Source: Bacillota bacterium (lineage in GTDB: Bacteria; Bacillota; Bacilli; Alicyclobacillales; SLC66). From it: a stretch of 64,000 nucleotides of DNA. Both the position numbers and the translations under genes were made by a program. The notes under the pieces were generated by a model. The model was not told the origin of the DNA, searched no databases, and saw nothing but the letters and a program-made list of their open reading frames with translations. The stretch covers positions 1 to 64,000 of the forward strand of contig JAKADA010000009.1 in NCBI GenBank assembly GCA_021820975.1, in the 5' to 3' direction. Position 1 is the first letter of the stretch; each line of letters opens with the position of its first letter. This document shows, piece by piece, positions 46,915 through 56,135 of this stretch.

Positions 46915-47512
46915 ACAAAATATCCATAGATGTAAAGGATAAAGTGTTTCTGATCACGGGAGGGACATCCGGAGTCGGAAAGGCCATGGCCACAGGGATA
47001 GCTAAGATGGGCGGAAAGGTCGTCGTCGTCAGCAGAAGTATGACCGCCTGGATGTTCTTGCAAATGTAGGTGGCGCGATGTACTTTGAAAAACAGCGGAC
47101 ACCCGACGGGATCGACCGGATGTTTGCGGTCAACGTGCTCGATCATTTCTTGTTGACGAACCAGTTGCTTGATGTGTTAAAAGAAAGTCGTCCGTCGAGG
47201 GTGATCACCGTAGCGGGGAACCCTCGATTTCTCAAGAATCCAAAAATCGATTTGTCCGATATCCAGCTCGAAAACAACTATAGCCATATGAGAGCGATAA
47301 CTCACGCGATGTTCCTCAGGATAAGTTTTGCTTTTGAGTTGGCGCGACGCTTGGAAGGGACCGGCGTAACGGCGAAAGTGGAATGCCCGATTGGGGTGTA
47401 TGTGGCAACAGCCCCCGAAATCGAAAAGGCGAATGGCGCATTTTTCGACGACAAACAGCAAATCTTACCCATCCACGAAAAATTCGGCGCCAAAGACGGG
47501 AGCAGATTGTGA
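46911..47512 (+). pseudogene. Second short-chain dehydrogenase, deleted, frameshifted and missing its active site
   Basis: An ATG at 46911 opens DVKDKVFLITGGTSGVGKAM and GGKVVVVSRS, then the frame closes at 47069. In the next frame (from about 47040) the sequence resumes with RLDVLANVGGAMYFEKQRTP, DRMFAVNVLDHFLLTNQLL and SRVITVAGNPRFLKN, so about 35-40 codons after the second strand are lost with a frame change. The active-site segment reads NYSHMRAITHAMF, where relatives have RAYGQSK: both the catalytic Tyr and Lys are replaced. Residues after GTGVTAKVECPIG also diverge. It overlaps the preceding remnant by 4 bp. Confidence 0.8.
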
Positions 47513-47609
47513 AACCTCTGCGATTCGCTCGTGAAGTAAGGTACGATTTGATTCGTGGACGAAGAATTCCCACAAGTGCATGCTTCGGACAAATCGTTAT
47601 TTTCCTGAT

Positions 47610-47643
47610 CAGGTCTCGCTTGTTTTGGCGAGACCTGCATTTT
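47610..47643 (+). terminator. Terminator after the SDR remnants
   Basis: CAGGTCTCGC and GCGAGACCTG form a perfect 10-bp stem with an 8-nt loop; CATTTTT follows on the plus strand. It is about 100 bp beyond the second SDR remnant and would end that operon. Confidence 0.75.
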
Positions 47644-47724
47644 TACGGCAACCTAGCTCAAAGTCTACTTGCGCATACGGTGGCGAATCCTGAATAGCAT
47701 AGGCCCCGTTTGTGTGGTTTACCG

Positions 47725-48180
47725 TCACAAACTTGGTGAATTTTCAACACCTAAATTAATCCAATCTTCTTTCGGTAATCCATCCACACTAAAAGGTTTT
47801 AGCCCTGCTTGGCGAATAAGAATTGTTGCTTGTCCACGATGATGAACAATGTGCTTTAGCCCCAAAAGAATTGAAGCATTTGATTCTTCTCTTTTAAACG
47901 CATTCTGTACTTGTTCTAGAGACTCATCTGCCCACTGTTACTCTATTACTGTTGCCGCTTGGGCACTTACCTTTCTAAAGGTTTCAGAAATTTCTTTGGT
48001 TGAAGTTGGAATGTTTTCTGCAATTTCAATCTTATCTACCTTCAACTCAAAATGGGCTAAATATTCTGGGATGCTGATTGTAAAGTGCCATACAATGCTC
48101 CCCAAAGTATGACCTTCAAGATAAGCTTGCTGGTTTAATGAATCATCTGTCAAATCATCCAGAACTTTTTGAGTTAGCAA
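47725..48180 (-). pseudogene. DinB-family protein, 5'-truncated and with an in-frame stop
   Basis: The frame from 48180 reads QKVLDDLTDDSLNQQAY, GHTLGSIVWHFTISIPEY with a DinB metal-ligand-type His, up to a TAA at about 47938. The same frame continues for about 70 codons to a TGA at 47725 with FKREESNASILLGLKHIVHH and HHRGQATILIRQAGLKP, the second His-containing DinB motif. So a single nonsense codon splits the gene. The first 20 or so residues of the family are missing at the 5' end and no start with SD is seen. DinB-like proteins are four-helix putative metal-dependent transferases. Confidence 0.7.
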
Positions 48181-48394
48181 TCGTTACGTACATACATTAT
48201 CCGTCCACATTCGATTAAAGCGGACATCAAATATCGCCACACTTCGTCCCCTTAAAATGATGGATAGTCTTCTGTCCTCTTTGGCCCATCTGCGTCAGAA
48301 AATCAAACTCCACGTTTTGCAATTGAATCGTTTATTGATGCTTAGTTTACTGCACCAACTGCGGGTTTCTAATTGGGCAGCCCCGTCTATACGC
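48181..48394. other. Gap without a recognised gene
   Basis: About 210 bp between the DinB remnant and the ABC permease gene. No frame has a start with SD, and I see no strong hairpin or promoter. On the minus strand a short frame reading FLTQMGQRGQKTIHHFKG might be a transposase or other gene fragment, but this is too short to assign. Confidence 0.3.
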
Positions 48395-49789
48395 TCACTG
48401 GAATAAATATCTCACGGATTTCTTTGTATTGAGTACTCTAGTGCCGTAAAACAGGAGCCCGAAGATGATACCCACGCTTATCACGACGCCGATCCAAGGC
48501 TGTGAGTCACATAAGAAACCAAGGCCAAGGGGAACGAAGGAAAAGAGGATGGTCGACGTCAGCACTTTTGCTATGGACTGCTTTTTTCTCGATGTGGTTG
48601 TAAACATCGAAGGATCAAGCATGAGCGTAAACGATACGCCAAACAGTCCTGCAAATGGTAGAAGTATGTCACATATGGCCATTGCGATGCTGATTCCTCC
48701 GGCATGCAGGATACTTGCAAAAAGAAACGCAACTGTACCGATGCTCGTGATGGGCAATAATGCGATAATCCGACTCGTCCATATTTTTGAAGGCATCATC
48801 GGAGTCGTGTAAATCAACGCCAGCGACTTCGGATGGCCTATTGAGAGAATGAAGGCGCCCATCTGCACGCCAAGGTAAATGAAAAAAAATGTATTGAAGC
48901 CACTGGGAATGAGCATCACCACTACAATGCCGATGACGAGTACCGCCGCAAGGGTATGGTTTCTCGTAAAAGCGATGCGCTCACGCCAGAAGAATATCTG
49001 AGTAATGCCTCGAGGCACTATGCGAGAATTATAAGTTTTCGAGTCCGTGTTCGCAGAAGGTGTCGTCTGCAACAAGATCTTCCCGTAGGCCCAGGCCATC
49101 GGCACCATGCCAAGAACGAGGCCAAATAGCATTGACCCAAAGAACCAGACAGATTGTCCTTCTGGTCCAAATCCATGTGCTGCTGTATTAATGAACACAT
49201 CCGCAAAACGCGTAATGACGTCAGGGAACCTGTGCTTCACGACCAGATACAAAATCATCGCCACGACATACAACATACTTGTCAGGGCTGCTGCCGACTT
49301 TCGGTATTTAGCCGGTAGCACTATTGTAATGAAAGCCGTGAAGCCAACAGCAACACCCCCATACAGAAAGAGCGCAGCAAAAAAAGACAGGATCCAAACT
49401 AACAAACCACCGAGAACATTGACCTGCCCCATCAGCCCGATACCAAGGCCAAGCGAGATGACAAATGCTTGTAAGGTTACTGTCACCAGCATCTCAAACA
49501 TCGCCATTGCGACCCGCGGGCGGGCCGGGATGGGCGCAATGCCTAACAATCCAGATGATGTCACCTCTAGAGCTTGCGCATACATAGTTGTAGTCTGAGA
49601 GATGGCAAACGCGGAAGCGTAGATGACAACCATGGTCAGGTTGTCGGCAAAATCTTGCGGTGATGCAAACAGGCTTGTCAATAGAATGACTTGAAAGGCA
49701 ATATTGGCCAAGAGCGGAATCATGCCTTTTATCGACAATAAATCGCGCTTTAAGAAGAGTAACTGCCACCTCAAGAGGTATCCTATCAT
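48395..49789 (-). CDS. ABC transporter permease-like membrane protein
   Basis: 464 residues with about 11-12 hydrophobic segments, such as MIPLLANIAFQVILLTSLF, MIPSGFNTFFFIYLGVQM and SIGTVAFLFASILHAGGI. There is no ATPase domain. Its start overlaps the upstream ABC ATPase gene by 4 bp (ATGA), so it is almost certainly the membrane partner. It resembles ABC-2 type export permeases in layout, but I cannot name the substrate; lipids, peptides or drugs are possible. Confidence 0.75.
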   Translation of the reverse strand: MIGYLLRWQLLFLKRDLLSIKGMIPLLANIAFQVILLTSLFASPQDFADNLTMVVIYASAFAISQTTTMYAQALEVTSSGLLGIAPIPARPRVAMAMFEMLVTVTLQAFVISLGLGIGLMGQVNVLGGLLVWILSFFAALFLYGGVAVGFTAFITIVLPAKYRKSAAALTSMLYVVAMILYLVVKHRFPDVITRFADVFINTAAHGFGPEGQSVWFFGSMLFGLVLGMVPMAWAYGKILLQTTPSANTDSKTYNSRIVPRGITQIFFWRERIAFTRNHTLAAVLVIGIVVVMLIPSGFNTFFFIYLGVQMGAFILSIGHPKSLALIYTTPMMPSKIWTSRIIALLPITSIGTVAFLFASILHAGGISIAMAICDILLPFAGLFGVSFTLMLDPSMFTTTSRKKQSIAKVLTSTILFSFVPLGLGFLCDSQPWIGVVISVGIIFGLLFYGTRVLNTKKSVRYLFQ

Positions 49790-50538
49790 GATGTCATCGC
49801 TGCCTCCCCCGTTAACCGCATGAACACTTGATGCAGCGATTCCCCACTCTTGGTGAGTTCCGTGAGTGTCCCATCAGCCACAATGTGCCCCCCTGCCATC
49901 ATGACAATTCGCGTCGCCAACGATTGAGCCATATCAAATAAGTGCGTTGACAGTAAGATGGCGTTACCGAAACTAGCGTAAGCACGGAAGATATCCTGCA
50001 TTGCGGCGGCACTACCGGGATCGAGTCCAACTGACGGCTCATCCGCCACGAGGACCTTAGGTTGGTGTGCCAACTGTGCGATGAGGGCCAATTTTTGCTT
50101 CATGCCGTGCGAGTAACTCGTGGCGCGTTTATGAATGGAAGCTCTAAGCGCAAAACGATCGATGAGAGGATTGGCCCGCTCTAAAATTTCCTCGCTCGAA
50201 CAACCATAGAGACCCGCCACAAATTGAATATATTCCAATCCTGTCAAGGCGCTTAACATCATCGGTTCATCAGCGACAAATCCAAACTGATGCTTTGCCT
50301 CCAAAACATCATGAGATAAGTCGTAGTTACAATAGGAGACCTCTCCTTGCGTCGGCTCGAGCAGTCCCGTCAGCATTCGCATCGTCGTGCTCTTACCAGC
50401 ACCATTGGGACCCAGTAGCGCTACAATTTCCCCTTCATAAAGCTCCAAACTTACACCTTGCACTGCTGTAAATCCATCAAAATTCCGATACATTCCCCGG
50501 GCGCGCAGCAACTCCCTCATCCCCAGACAACCCCCCAT
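49786..50538 (-). CDS. ABC transporter ATP-binding protein (export type)
   Basis: 250 residues. Walker A LLGPNGAGKSTTMRML near residue 42, Q-loop region QFGFVADEP, signature as YSHGMKQKLAL, Walker B VLVADEPSVGLDP and the switch histidine in LLSTHLFDMAQ. It follows the pattern of DrrA/CcmA-type exporters (GLLEPTQGEV, GHIVADGTLTEL). The first codon is uncertain (50538 or the ATG six codons later). It is coupled to the permease gene and stands alone otherwise. Confidence 0.9.
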   Translation of the reverse strand: MGGCLGMRELLRARGMYRNFDGFTAVQGVSLELYEGEIVALLGPNGAGKSTTMRMLTGLLEPTQGEVSYCNYDLSHDVLEAKHQFGFVADEPMMLSALTGLEYIQFVAGLYGCSSEEILERANPLIDRFALRASIHKRATSYSHGMKQKLALIAQLAHQPKVLVADEPSVGLDPGSAAAMQDIFRAYASFGNAILLSTHLFDMAQSLATRIVMMAGGHIVADGTLTELTKSGESLHQVFMRLTGEAAMTS

Positions 50539-50704
50539 GAAAAATCATCCAGTTTCCAATTCGAATACTATCATAATGTGGATAAAATGCGGTATGTTTC
50601 GAAAGACATCCGCCGTTCAAATAGATCACATCTGCCATAATCGGCCGCTTGATTTCTATACAAATCCAACTATCGCCGCTGTTTCTTTTTGCACTTTAGA
50701 CATT

Positions 50705-50730
50705 AAAAAGGCCGCCTAGTGGCGACCTTT
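50705..50730 (-). terminator. Terminator after the tRNA cluster
   Basis: On the minus strand GGTCGCC pairs with GGCGGCC (one mismatch) around a short ACTA loop and TTTTT follows. It begins about 20 bp after tRNA-Gly(TCC). Confidence 0.7.
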
Positions 50731-50750
50731 ATATGCTTTAGTGCTTTTTT

Positions 50751-50824
50751 TGGAGCGGGCGATGGGAATCGAACCCACGCTATCAGCTTGGAAGGCTGAA
50801 GTTCTACCATTGAACTACGCCCGC
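50751..50824 (-). tRNA. tRNA-Gly (TCC anticodon)
   Basis: A 74-nt cloverleaf with encoded CCA: acceptor GCGGGCG/CGCCCGC, anticodon stem TCAGC/GCTGA around loop CTTCCAA (anticodon TCC), T-arm GGTTCGATTCC. Last of four tRNAs in the cluster. Confidence 0.95.
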
Positions 50825-50839
50825 ATATAGAGACAAAAA

Positions 50840-50916
50840 TGGTGTGCCCGGAGAGATTCGAACTCCCGACCTCTTGATTCGTAGTCAAGCGCTCTATCCA
50901 GCTGAGCTACGGGCAC
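50840..50916 (-). tRNA. tRNA-Arg (ACG anticodon)
   Basis: A 77-nt cloverleaf with encoded CCA: acceptor GTGCCCG/CGGGCAC, anticodon stem CTTGA/TCAAG around loop CTACGAA. The ACG anticodon is normally edited to ICG by TadA and reads CGT, CGC and CGA. Confidence 0.95.
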
Positions 50917-50924
50917 AAATGTCA

Positions 50925-51001
<77 letters not shown>

Positions 51002-51013
51002 CCTAAAAAAACG

Positions 51014-51088
51014 TGGAGCGGAAGACGGGATTCGAACCCGCGACCCTCGCCTTGGCAAGGCGATGCTCTACCCCTGAGCCACTTCCGC
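51014..51088 (-). tRNA. tRNA-Gly (GCC anticodon)
   Basis: A 75-nt cloverleaf with encoded CCA: acceptor GCGGAAG/CTTCCGC, anticodon stem TCGCC/GGCGA around loop TTGCCAA (anticodon GCC), T-arm GGGTTCGAATCCC. First tRNA of the cluster after its promoter. Confidence 0.95.
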
Positions 51089-51100
51089 AGAACATTTATT

Positions 51101-51129
51101 ATTATACATAACAGGTAGCCTCTTCGCAA
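51101..51129 (-). promoter_or_regulatory. Promoter of the four-tRNA cluster
   Basis: On the minus strand TTGCGA (51124-51129) is followed by a 17-bp spacer and a consensus TATAAT (51101-51106). The -10 box ends 12 bp before the first tRNA, leaving almost no leader. It allows the tRNAs to be made independently of lysS. Confidence 0.7.
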
Positions 51130-51263
51130 GGGCAAGTACCAAAATAGGCAAGAAAAAGGTAATGAAATTTCTACCATTCATTTGTCTATCCGTTGAGAAG
51201 GAAGGCTCCATCACAGCATCAAAGCGTGATGGAATCTTCCGCTTCTTCTTTGCCCTAAGACGA

Positions 51264-52811
<1,548 letters not shown>

Positions 52812-52822
52812 TCAATGCACTA

Positions 52823-52851
52823 CATCGCCGGCAACTATCTGGCCGGCGATG
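52823..52851 (-). other. Perfect hairpin between greA and lysS
   Basis: CATCGCCGGC and GCCGGCGATG form a 10-bp GC-rich perfect stem with a 9-nt loop. There is no T-run on the minus strand, so it is not a standard terminator; it may be an RNA processing or stabilising element in the greA-lysS transcript. Confidence 0.6.
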
Positions 52852-52859
52852 ACATCACA

Positions 52860-53336
52860 CTATTTTTTAATTTCTAGCACTTCGTATTGAATCGTCCCCG
52901 CAGGAACCGTAACTTCCACCATCGACCCCACAGTTTTGCCTAGTAAGGCGCGCCCGACAGGTGATTCATTGGAAATGCGGTTTTCAGAGGGATCAGACTC
53001 TGCCGATCCGACGATATGAAACTCGATATCTTCTTTAAACTCGATATCACGTAGGCGAACGGTTGATCCGATACTTACCATACCGGTATCGACCTCTTCT
53101 TCGTGAATGATGCGCGCATTGCGAAGCATTTTTTCAAGTGTGATAATCCGTCCTTCAACGAAAGCTTGCTCATTTTTCGCGTCTTCGTATTCGGAGTTTT
53201 CACTGATATCACCGTAACTAATCGCCACTTTAATGCGCTCTGCTACTTCTCTGCGCTTCACTGATTTTAAACTCTCTAATTCCTCTTCTAGCTTATTAAG
53301 TCCCGCAGGGGTTAGAAGAACCTCTTTGTCGGACAT
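52860..53336 (-). CDS. greA: Transcription elongation factor GreA
   Basis: 158 residues. The N-terminal coiled-coil hairpin reaches into the RNA polymerase secondary channel: [20 protein letters not shown], then the acidic tip region [19 protein letters not shown] with the conserved D and E that activate RNA cleavage. The C-terminal globular domain ([38 protein letters not shown]) is FKBP-like. The ATG at 53336 lies nine bases after GGAGG. It has a consensus promoter and structured leader upstream and lies before lysS; in B. subtilis this locus lacks greA. Confidence 0.95.
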   Translation of the reverse strand: MSDKEVLLTPAGLNKLEEELESLKSVKRREVAERIKVAISYGDISENSEYEDAKNEQAFVEGRIITLEKMLRNARIIHEEEVDTGMVSIGSTVRLRDIEFKEDIEFHIVGSAESDPSENRISNESPVGRALLGKTVGSMVEVTVPAGTIQYEVLEIKK

Positions 53337-53397
53337 ACAGCTCACTCCTCCTGAACGCTTTCCTTACAAACAGACGCGAGAGGCGTCAAGTGACTGC

Positions 53398-53426
53398 AAA
53401 ACACTGTCAGCTTGCCTCTGACAGTG
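53398..53426 (-). terminator. Attenuator-like hairpin in the greA leader
   Basis: On the minus strand CACTGTCAG pairs perfectly with CTGACAGTG around a 7-nt loop and is followed by TTTT. It lies about 30-60 nt after the predicted start of transcription and about 60 nt before the greA ATG. A shorter stem (GACGC/GCGTC, 53371-53385) follows. It could end part of the transcripts within the leader. Confidence 0.6.
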
Positions 53427-53461
53427 CCCCTGTGAAACGTATCGGTTCGTAATCTTGGGTA

Positions 53462-53505
53462 ATTATATGGTATCTGTCTGGTACTGTCAACGCGTACCAG
53501 ACAGA
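53462..53505 (-). promoter_or_regulatory. Consensus greA promoter with its -35 box inside a 12-bp palindrome
   Basis: On the minus strand TTGACA (53485-53490), a 17-bp spacer and TATAAT (53462-53467) match the sigma-A consensus at all twelve positions. A perfect 12-bp inverted repeat, TCTGTCTGGTAC (53473-53484) and GTACCAGACAGA (53494-53505), has a 9-nt centre that contains the -35 box. It could be an operator, or a hairpin in RNA arriving from dusB. Confidence 0.75.
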
Positions 53506-53561
53506 ACTTGTACGTAGCACAAAAGCTTGCGTAGTTTGCCACAAATAGCCACTACTATGCT

Positions 53562-54566
53562 TTATGATTCTTGCATCATGCTTAGAAGTAAAGATTCCAT
53601 GGCATCAAGCGTTTCCTGTTCATTGACTTCTTTACGCAAATTAGCAGCTCCTGTTAGACCTTTAAGATACCACCCTGCATGCTTTCGCATTTCGCGTACG
53701 CCAACATGCTCACCTTTATCTTCGACAAGTAAATATAAATGTTCAATAGCAACTTTGATTCGCTCTCTTGCGGTTGGAGAAGCTAATCGTTCACCTGTCG
53801 TAAGATAATGCGTAACTTCGCGAAAAATCCAAGGGTTCCCTAATGCCCCTCGCCCAATCATCACACCATCACACCCTGTTTGCTGCAAAAGTGACAACGC
53901 ATCGTCAGGGGTTACGACGTCCCCGTTGCCAATGACAGGAATAGATACAGCTTGCTTCACTTCACCAATAATCGACCAGTCAGCCTCACCGGAATACAAC
54001 TGTTTTGCTGTACGACCGTGAATGGTGACAGCTTGTGCACCCGCACTTTCAACTGCTTTGGCCACTTCTACAGCGTTAACATGGCCGTCATCCCACCCTT
54101 TGCGGAATTTAACCGTCACGGGCCGCTTGACGCGTTTGACCACAGCCTCAACAATGCTTGCTGCATACGATGGATCTCTAGCAAGCGCTGCTCCTGAACC
54201 ATTTTTGTATATTTTCAGCACAGGGCAACCCATATTAATATCGATGATATCTGCATTCGTCTGATCATTGACCATTTCTGCGGCTTGTACCATCGTTTCA
54301 ATATCATAGCCAACGAGTTGTAAACTCACAGGATGTTCATCGGGAACAATCGTAAGCATGTGACGAGTGCGTTCGTTTTTGTGTACGAGAGCTTTATCAC
54401 TCACCATCTCAGCACATACCATACCTGCACCAAGTCGTTTCGCTAATTTGCGAAATGGCGGATTACAAACGCCTGCCATGGGGGCAAGAATGACCGGTTG
54501 TGAGATCGTAACATGGCCAATCTCGATGGGCTTCAAAACAGATCGTAATGCCGCTAACTGACTCAC
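53562..54566 (-). CDS. dusB: tRNA-dihydrouridine synthase (DusB/Dus1-like)
   Basis: 334 residues, FMN-dependent TIM barrel with a C-terminal helical domain. It reduces uridines in tRNA D-loops with NADPH. Signature parts: QPVILAPMAGVCNPPFR, the active-site cysteine in DINMGCPVLKIYKNGSG, RPVTVKFRKGWDD, VTIHGRTAKQLYSGEADW and IPVIGNGDV. The GTG overlaps the yazB stop. Order folK-yazB-dusB is as in B. subtilis. Confidence 0.93.
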   Translation of the reverse strand: MSQLAALRSVLKPIEIGHVTISQPVILAPMAGVCNPPFRKLAKRLGAGMVCAEMVSDKALVHKNERTRHMLTIVPDEHPVSLQLVGYDIETMVQAAEMVNDQTNADIIDINMGCPVLKIYKNGSGAALARDPSYAASIVEAVVKRVKRPVTVKFRKGWDDGHVNAVEVAKAVESAGAQAVTIHGRTAKQLYSGEADWSIIGEVKQAVSIPVIGNGDVVTPDDALSLLQQTGCDGVMIGRGALGNPWIFREVTHYLTTGERLASPTARERIKVAIEHLYLLVEDKGEHVGVREMRKHAGWYLKGLTGAANLRKEVNEQETLDAMESLLLSMMQES

Positions 54567-54802
54567 AGTAAGCCCCCTAGTTCTTTAACATGCGTATCAT
54601 ACTCTACGCCTAATTCAAGGCGCGATACTTGCAGTACTGCCGTAAGCTGCTGTATCTGTATTTCGCTTGGATCGCGCGTACCCCGTTCGAGGGAACCGAT
54701 GATCGCCACGGAAACCCCTAGAGCTGAAGCCAGTTCATACTGTGTCATATTTTTTAATTTCCGGTAGGCTCGTAAGCGTTTAGTAAATGTGTCCGGTAGC
54801 AT
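54563..54802 (-). CDS. yazB: Small XRE-family protein (YazB-like)
   Basis: 79 residues, mainly one Cro/C1 helix-turn-helix: RLRAYRKLKNMTQYELASAL, GVSVAIIGSLERGTRDPSEI, and a short tail. B. subtilis has the small XRE gene yazB at exactly this place between folK and dusB, which supports the name. AGGAGGG lies seven bases before the ATG. Its start overlaps folK by 49 bp. Targets unknown. Confidence 0.82.
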   Translation of the reverse strand: MLPDTFTKRLRAYRKLKNMTQYELASALGVSVAIIGSLERGTRDPSEIQIQQLTAVLQVSRLELGVEYDTHVKELGGLL

Positions 54803-55284
54803 CGAATACCCTCCTTTTCAGACACTGAGGCGCGCAGTTTTGCGATAGGCTTGTGAAACGTCGGGTGTTCCAGATCAGTAGACACATCACATAAAGGCAA
54901 TAACACAAAAGCACGTTCGTGCATCCGCGGATGCGGGACCGTTAGTGATGGTCGCAAATCAATCACGTAATCGTCATAAAGAAGTAAATCAAGATCAATC
55001 GTTCTCGGTCCATTACGAAAAGTGCGTACGCGGCCTAATTTATGTTCAATGTTGAGTAAAGCATCTAAGACTTGTATAGGCGACAATGACGTGATAAGAG
55101 CTGCACATGCATTTAAAAAAAGGGGTTGGTCAGTATAGCCTACCGGATCTGTCTCATAAATACGTGATAGGGCTGTCACATGCGTCTCTTTTATATCATG
55201 CATAGCAAGGACGGCCTGTTGTAAATACTTCACTCGATCGCCAAGATTAGACCCTAAAGACACGTAGACTTTATGAAGGTACAT
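54754..55284 (-). CDS. folK: 6-hydroxymethyl-7,8-dihydropterin pyrophosphokinase (HPPK)
   Basis: 176 residues. It pyrophosphorylates the hydroxymethyl pterin before condensation with pABA. The family motifs are VYVSLGSNLGDRVKYLQQAV at the N-terminus, YETDPVGYTDQPLFLNACA, and RTIDLDLLLYDD followed by LTVPHPRMHERAFVLLPL, with the metal-binding aspartates in DLDLL. GGTGAG precedes the ATG, inside the end of folP (14-bp overlap). No folB lies between, unlike B. subtilis. Confidence 0.95.
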   Translation of the reverse strand: MYLHKVYVSLGSNLGDRVKYLQQAVLAMHDIKETHVTALSRIYETDPVGYTDQPLFLNACAALITSLSPIQVLDALLNIEHKLGRVRTFRNGPRTIDLDLLLYDDYVIDLRPSLTVPHPRMHERAFVLLPLCDVSTDLEHPTFHKPIAKLRASVSEKEGIRCYRTHLLNAYEPTGN

Positions 55285-56107
55285 AAGATCTCACCATAGC
55301 ATCACACATAGCAACGATTCTTGCCATGAATTTGACATCGTGCACGCGAACAACATCTGCGCCGCGAATGGCTGAGAGCGCAACAGTGGCCGCAGTGCCT
55401 TCCAAACGATCATCGACTGCAAGACCAAGAACATGGCCAATGATCGATTTTCGAGAAGTCCCCAGAAGGACAGGAAACCTTGTAGAACGTAACACATCGA
55501 CACCATTTATTAATTGCATGTTTTGTTGAACCGTTTTACCAAATCCGACACCAGGATCCAAAATGATTTGGTCTCGCCTTACACCTTTTTCCTCTGCTTT
55601 GGCGACGAGATTCAATAATTCATCGCGCACAAGTGTGACGATATCACCTGTCTGATGAGGTTTTAATGTACTGTTGTGCATGAGGACATAGGGAACGCCT
55701 GTTGTCGCAACAACATCATACATGTGTTCATCTGCTAATCCGCCCCACACATCATTGATGATATCAACACCTTCAGCTACGGCTCGGTGAGCCACTTCCG
55801 CTTTATAGGAATCAAGCGATAATGGTACAGAAACTTCCTTTCGCAATTGACGCAAAACCGGAGCGAGGCGCCGCCATTCCTCTTCTAACGTGACAGGTTG
55901 ATGACCAGGCCTCGTTGATTCTGCACCGATATCTAAAATATCTGCACCGGATTCCACTAAAGAAATAGCGTGCGCAATAGCTTTATTATAATCAAAAAAT
56001 TGACCGCCATCTGAAAAAGAGTCTGGCGTCACATTGACGATACCCATGACAAGCGTTTTTTTACCCATGCCCAGTTTGTGCAAATCGACAATTTCGCGTA
56101 CTTGCAA
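55271..56107 (-). CDS. folP: Dihydropteroate synthase
   Basis: 278 residues, TIM barrel. It joins pABA to the pterin pyrophosphate and is the target of sulfonamides. Motifs: LVMGIVNVTPDSFSDGGQF, ILDIGAESTRPG, LSLDSYKAEVA, IINDVWGG, and ILDPGVGFGKT with the phosphate-binding FPVLLGTSRKSIIG. The TTG start follows GGAGGGG. It heads the folP-folK-yazB-dusB run, 28 bp after cysK. Confidence 0.95.
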   Translation of the reverse strand: MQVREIVDLHKLGMGKKTLVMGIVNVTPDSFSDGGQFFDYNKAIAHAISLVESGADILDIGAESTRPGHQPVTLEEEWRRLAPVLRQLRKEVSVPLSLDSYKAEVAHRAVAEGVDIINDVWGGLADEHMYDVVATTGVPYVLMHNSTLKPHQTGDIVTLVRDELLNLVAKAEEKGVRRDQIILDPGVGFGKTVQQNMQLINGVDVLRSTRFPVLLGTSRKSIIGHVLGLAVDDRLEGTAATVALSAIRGADVVRVHDVKFMARIVAMCDAMVRSYVPS

Positions 56108-56135
56108 GCAAATCCCCTCCTGTTTTACCTTGTGG

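Noticed and set aside
51175-51240. Terminator between lysS and the tRNA cluster
   Set aside because: CCATCAC/GTGATGG can pair but no T-run follows on the minus strand and the loop is large; too weak to list.
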